A stretch of 16,837 bases of DNA from CAWULT01 sp963923455 (GTDB lineage: Bacteria; Acidobacteriota; Vicinamibacteria; Vicinamibacterales; UBA2999). The stretch spans positions 1 to 16,837 of the forward strand of contig CAWULT010000104.1 in assembly GCA_963923455.1 (NCBI GenBank), read 5' to 3'. Each line of letters opens with the position of its first letter. The stretch's first letter is position 1. The position numbers and the translations under genes were made by a program. This document shows positions 14,469-16,837 of the stretch, piece after piece. A model generated the notes under the pieces. That model was not told where the DNA came from, searched no databases, and saw only the letters and a program-made list of their open reading frames with translations.

Positions 14469-16837
14469 ATGAAGCTCCTGTTCGTGATGCGGCACGCCGG
14501 CTACGTCCGGAACTTCGAGTCGACGCTGCGGATGCTGTGCGCGCGCGGGCACCGCGTGCACGTGGCCTTCGAGCGCAAGGTGAAGTACGCGCAGCTCGAC
14601 CCGGGTGACATCGCCGCGCAGCTCGCCGCGTCGGTGCCCGGCTTCTCGTACGGCGACGTCGAGACTCGGACCGATGGCTGGGGCCTGCTCGGCCGGGAGC
14701 TGCGGCTCGGCCTGGACTACCTGCGGTATCTCGGTCCCGAGTACGCGGACGCGCCGAAGCTCCGCGAGCGGGCGGCGATCGAGGCCCCGGCCGACGTGGT
14801 GCAACGGGCGCAGCGCGGCGCCGTGGCGCGCCGCGTGCTGTCGGCGACCCTGCGCGCCCGCAACCGGGCCATCCCGCGGTCGCCGGCCATCGACGCCTTC
14901 CTGCGCGAGATCCAGCCCGACGTCGTGGCCGTGACGCCGCTCATCGAGCCGGGATCGCCGCAGTCGGAGTACCTGCGCAGCGCGCGGGCGCTCGGGATGC
15001 GCACCGCGTACTGCGTGGCCAGCTGGGACAACCTGACGAACAAGGGCCTGATTCACGGACCGGTCGATCTCGTGACCGTCTGGAACGACGCGATGAAGCA
15101 GGAGGCGGTCACGATGCACGGCGTGCCGCCGGACCGCGTGGTCGTGACCGGGGCCGCGGCCTTCGACCACTGGTTCGACTGGACGCCGGGCCGGTCGCGC
15201 GAGGCGTTCTGCGCCAGGGTCGGCCTGCCCGCGGACCGGCCGTTCCTGCTCTACCTGTGCTCGTCGAAGTTCGTGGCGCCCGAGGAGGTCGGGTTCGTCC
15301 GGCAGTGGCTGGAGCACCTGCGCCGCCAGCCTCCACCGCTCGGCGAGGCCGGCGTGCTCGTCCGCCCGCACCCGCAGAACGCGGAACAGTGGGAGGGCGT
15401 CGACCTGGCGGGCCTCGGCCCGGTGGCCGTGTGGCCGCGCGCTGGCGCCGCGCCGGTCGACGACGAGACGCGCGGTGATTACTTCGAGTCGATGTACTAC
15501 AGCGCCGCGGTGGTCGGCATCAACACGACGGCCGAGATCGAGAGCGCGATCGTCGGGCGCCCCGTGCACACGATCCTGACGCCGGCCTTCCGCGACACGC
15601 AGGCGGGCACGCTGCACTTCCACCACCTGCGCCGCGTCAACGGCGGTCTGGTGCACGCGGCGGAGGACTTCGGCGAGCACTTCCAGCGCCTGGCGCCCGC
15701 GGTCCTGGCCTTCGGCGCCCCTGGGGCCCCCGACGGGCAGTCGCGTCGCTTCATCGAGGCCTTCGTGCGGCCGCAGGGCATCGACATCCCGTCGACGCCG
15801 CGGCTGGTGGATGCGCTCGAGCGCCTCGCGGCCTCGGCCCCGCCGGAGCCCGAGCGCGAGCGGCCCTGGGACGACCTGCTGCGCAAGCGGATGGCGCCGC
15901 GCGCCGCGGAACTGGAGCAGCAGGCCCGGGCCGCCAGCGAGGCCAGCGCCGCCCGGCAGGCCGCCAAGATCGAGCGTGCGCAGCGCCGCGCCGCCCGCGA
16001 GGCCGACCGCCAGGCCGAGCTGTCACGCCGCGTCGAGGAGGAGCGCCGCCGCCGGGCGGAGCGCAGCGACGCCGAGTCCGCCGAGCGCGAGCGGCGGCTC
16101 GAGGCGCTGATCGTGGACTTCGGATCGCTCGACGTGACGCGGCGCCGCACCTTCCTCCGCGGCATCGTCGACCAGATTCCGCCCGACGGCTTCGTGGACC
16201 TGCACGCGGCCACGCCGCCGCGGCGGCTCGACTACCCGAACGCCGAGATCCGGCTCCGCGTGTCGACCAAGAGCGAGACCTTCCGGCTGCGCGCCTGCGC
16301 GAAAGAGCCGTTCACGGTGCAGTGGATCGAGGCCTGCATCGGCCCGGGCGAGGTGCTCTACGACGTCGGCGCCAACGTCGGCGTCTACTCGCTCGTCGCG
16401 GCGAAGAAGCCGACGGGCGCGGCCAGGGTCTACGCCTTCGAGGCCAGCTACGCCAGCATCGCGTCGCTCTGCGCGAACGTCGTGCTCAACGACGCCGCAG
16501 CGTCGATCGTGCCGATGCCGGTTGCGCTGTCGGACCGGACGGGCATGAGCGTGTTCAGCCTGCGCGACACGGAGCCGGGCGCGGCCCGGCACGCCCTGGG
16601 CTCCGATCCCGAGGACGGGCCCACGGTGTTCCCGCAGCCGGTGCTGACGTACCGGCTCGACGAGCTGATCGACGCGTTCGGGCTGCCCCGGCCGCACCAC
16701 GTCAAGCTCGACGTCGATGGCGGCGAACTGGCCGTGCTGGAGGGGGCCTCGCGCACGCTCGCGTCCCCCGAACTGCGCACGATGCTGGTGGAGGTGTCGA
16801 CGGCGCTGTCCGGGCCGGTCAGCGACGTGCTCGCGCG
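14469..16837 (+). CDS. Fusion protein: GT-B-like glycosyltransferase + coiled coil + FkbM methyltransferase (3' end cut off)
   Basis: The frame is open from ATG 14469 to the right edge, 789 codons with no stop. Residues 1-440 look like a GT-B enzyme of the CDP-glycerol glycerophosphotransferase/surface-carbohydrate kind: LLFVMRHAGYVRNFESTL, SWDNLTNKGLIHGP (185-198), TVWNDAMKQEAV, VVVTGAAAFDHWFDW, LLYLCSSKFVAP, RPHPQN (299-304) and GINTTAEIESAIVGRPV (350-366). Residues about 481-547 are almost entirely Ala, Arg, Glu and Gln with heptad-like spacing, a predicted coiled coil. From about 560 a third FkbM domain starts, with DVGANVGVYSLVAA (632-645), VYAFEASYASIASL and KLDVDGGELAVLEGA (746-760). 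The protein could add a sugar or glycerol-phosphate-type group and methylate it or a neighbour. The N-terminal part shares WDNxxxKG and RPHP motifs with the first half of the 806-residue protein at 4192. Only a weak GGA lies before the start. Confidence 0.82.
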   Translation, partial: MKLLFVMRHAGYVRNFESTLRMLCARGHRVHVAFERKVKYAQLDPGDIAAQLAASVPGFSYGDVETRTDGWGLLGRELRLGLDYLRYLGPEYADAPKLRERAAIEAPADVVQRAQRGAVARRVLSATLRARNRAIPRSPAIDAFLREIQPDVVAVTPLIEPGSPQSEYLRSARALGMRTAYCVASWDNLTNKGLIHGPVDLVTVWNDAMKQEAVTMHGVPPDRVVVTGAAAFDHWFDWTPGRSREAFCARVGLPADRPFLLYLCSSKFVAPEEVGFVRQWLEHLRRQPPPLGEAGVLVRPHPQNAEQWEGVDLAGLGPVAVWPRAGAAPVDDETRGDYFESMYYSAAVVGINTTAEIESAIVGRPVHTILTPAFRDTQAGTLHFHHLRRVNGGLVHAAEDFGEHFQRLAPAVLAFGAPGAPDGQSRRFIEAFVRPQGIDIPSTPRLVDALERLAASAPPEPERERPWDDLLRKRMAPRAAELEQQARAASEASAARQAAKIERAQRRAAREADRQAELSRRVEEERRRRAERSDAESAERERRLEALIVDFGSLDVTRRRTFLRGIVDQIPPDGFVDLHAATPPRRLDYPNAEIRLRVSTKSETFRLRACAKEPFTVQWIEACIGPGEVLYDVGANVGVYSLVAAKKPTGAARVYAFEASYASIASLCANVVLNDAAASIVPMPVALSDRTGMSVFSLRDTEPGAARHALGSDPEDGPTVFPQPVLTYRLDELIDAFGLPRPHHVKLDVDGGELAVLEGASRTLASPELRTMLVEVSTALSGPVSDVLA
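15909..16109 (+). other. Coiled-coil-coding segment linking glycosyltransferase and FkbM domains
   Basis: Codons for residues about 481-547 of the fusion protein encode a run dominated by Ala, Arg, Glu and Gln (starting ELEQQARAASEAS, ending ERERRLEAL), without Pro or Gly. Such composition forms long charged helices, so the segment is likely a coiled-coil spacer and perhaps an oligomerisation element. By analogy, coiled coils act as molecular rulers in bifunctional chain-length regulators such as E. coli WbdD. Confidence 0.6.

Noticed and set aside
12602..14470. A 622-codon open frame on the minus strand covering the FkbM pair
   Set aside because: It is in a different frame from the genuine minus-strand FkbM gene (13603-14430), has low-complexity composition and would span two real genes.
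14424..15680. A 418-codon minus-strand open frame opposite the fusion gene
   Set aside because: The plus strand carries glycosyltransferase motifs throughout; the minus translation is Arg/His/Val-rich with no motif.
1..16837. tRNA or rRNA genes, CRISPR arrays, transposases, attachment sites
   Set aside because: I looked for clover-leaf ends, repeated spacers and transposase motifs and saw none; coding sequence fills almost all of the window.

Overview
This window is about 16.8 kb of very GC-rich DNA, roughly 70% G+C by eye. It is packed with surface-glycan genes and has almost no intergenic space. No rRNA, tRNA, CRISPR array, insertion sequence or phage gene is visible. The gene content (pseudaminic acid synthesis, an ABC-dependent polysaccharide exporter, GDP-fucose synthase, FkbM methyltransferases, a YfhO-type protein) points to a diderm bacterium making an O-antigen or capsule-like polysaccharide. 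The GC content and the fused, multidomain enzymes would fit Acidobacteriota (Vicinamibacteria-like) or another high-GC environmental lineage. That assignment is only a guess, because there is no phylogenetic marker gene here.

Layout: (1) Positions 3-1672 hold the end of a PseG hydrolase fused to a PseH-like acetyltransferase, then pseudaminic acid synthase PseI. (2) Positions 1672-4202 hold two consecutive Wzt-type ABC ATPases, each with a C-terminal beta-rich domain. (3) Positions 4192-6612 encode an 806-residue protein with two GT-B-like halves. (4) Positions 6609-7475 encode the Wzm permease. (5) Positions 7462-9588 encode a large YfhO-like membrane protein. (6) Positions 9599-10537 encode GDP-L-fucose synthase. 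(7) Positions 10534-12692 encode a class I methyltransferase and a GT2 glycosyltransferase carrying a degenerate methyltransferase-like N-terminus. (8) Positions 12692-13576 encode an FkbM methyltransferase that meets, tail to tail, a second FkbM gene on the minus strand (13603-14430). A GC hairpin lies at the junction. (9) After a 38-bp divergent spacer, a plus-strand gene runs off the right edge. It encodes a GT-B-like domain, a charged coiled coil and a third FkbM domain.

The plus-strand genes from the left edge to 13576 look like one operon. Nearly every junction is an ATGA/GTGA/TGATG-type stop-start overlap; the exception is a 10-bp spacer with a good Shine-Dalgarno site before the fucose gene. 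The inferred joint role is to make CMP-pseudaminic acid and GDP-L-fucose precursors (other pathway genes must lie elsewhere), assemble and methylate a glycan in the cytoplasm, export it through Wzm/Wzt, and perhaps modify it outside the membrane with the YfhO-like protein.

The most interesting signal is the ATPase pair. The first ATPase has a normal signature motif but has lost the catalytic Glu and the H-loop His. The second has normal Walker A, Walker B and H-loop motifs but a damaged signature motif. The defects are complementary. They are what is expected of an obligate heterodimer with one working and one degenerate ATP site, which is unusual for Wzm/Wzt exporters, whose ATPase is normally a homodimer.
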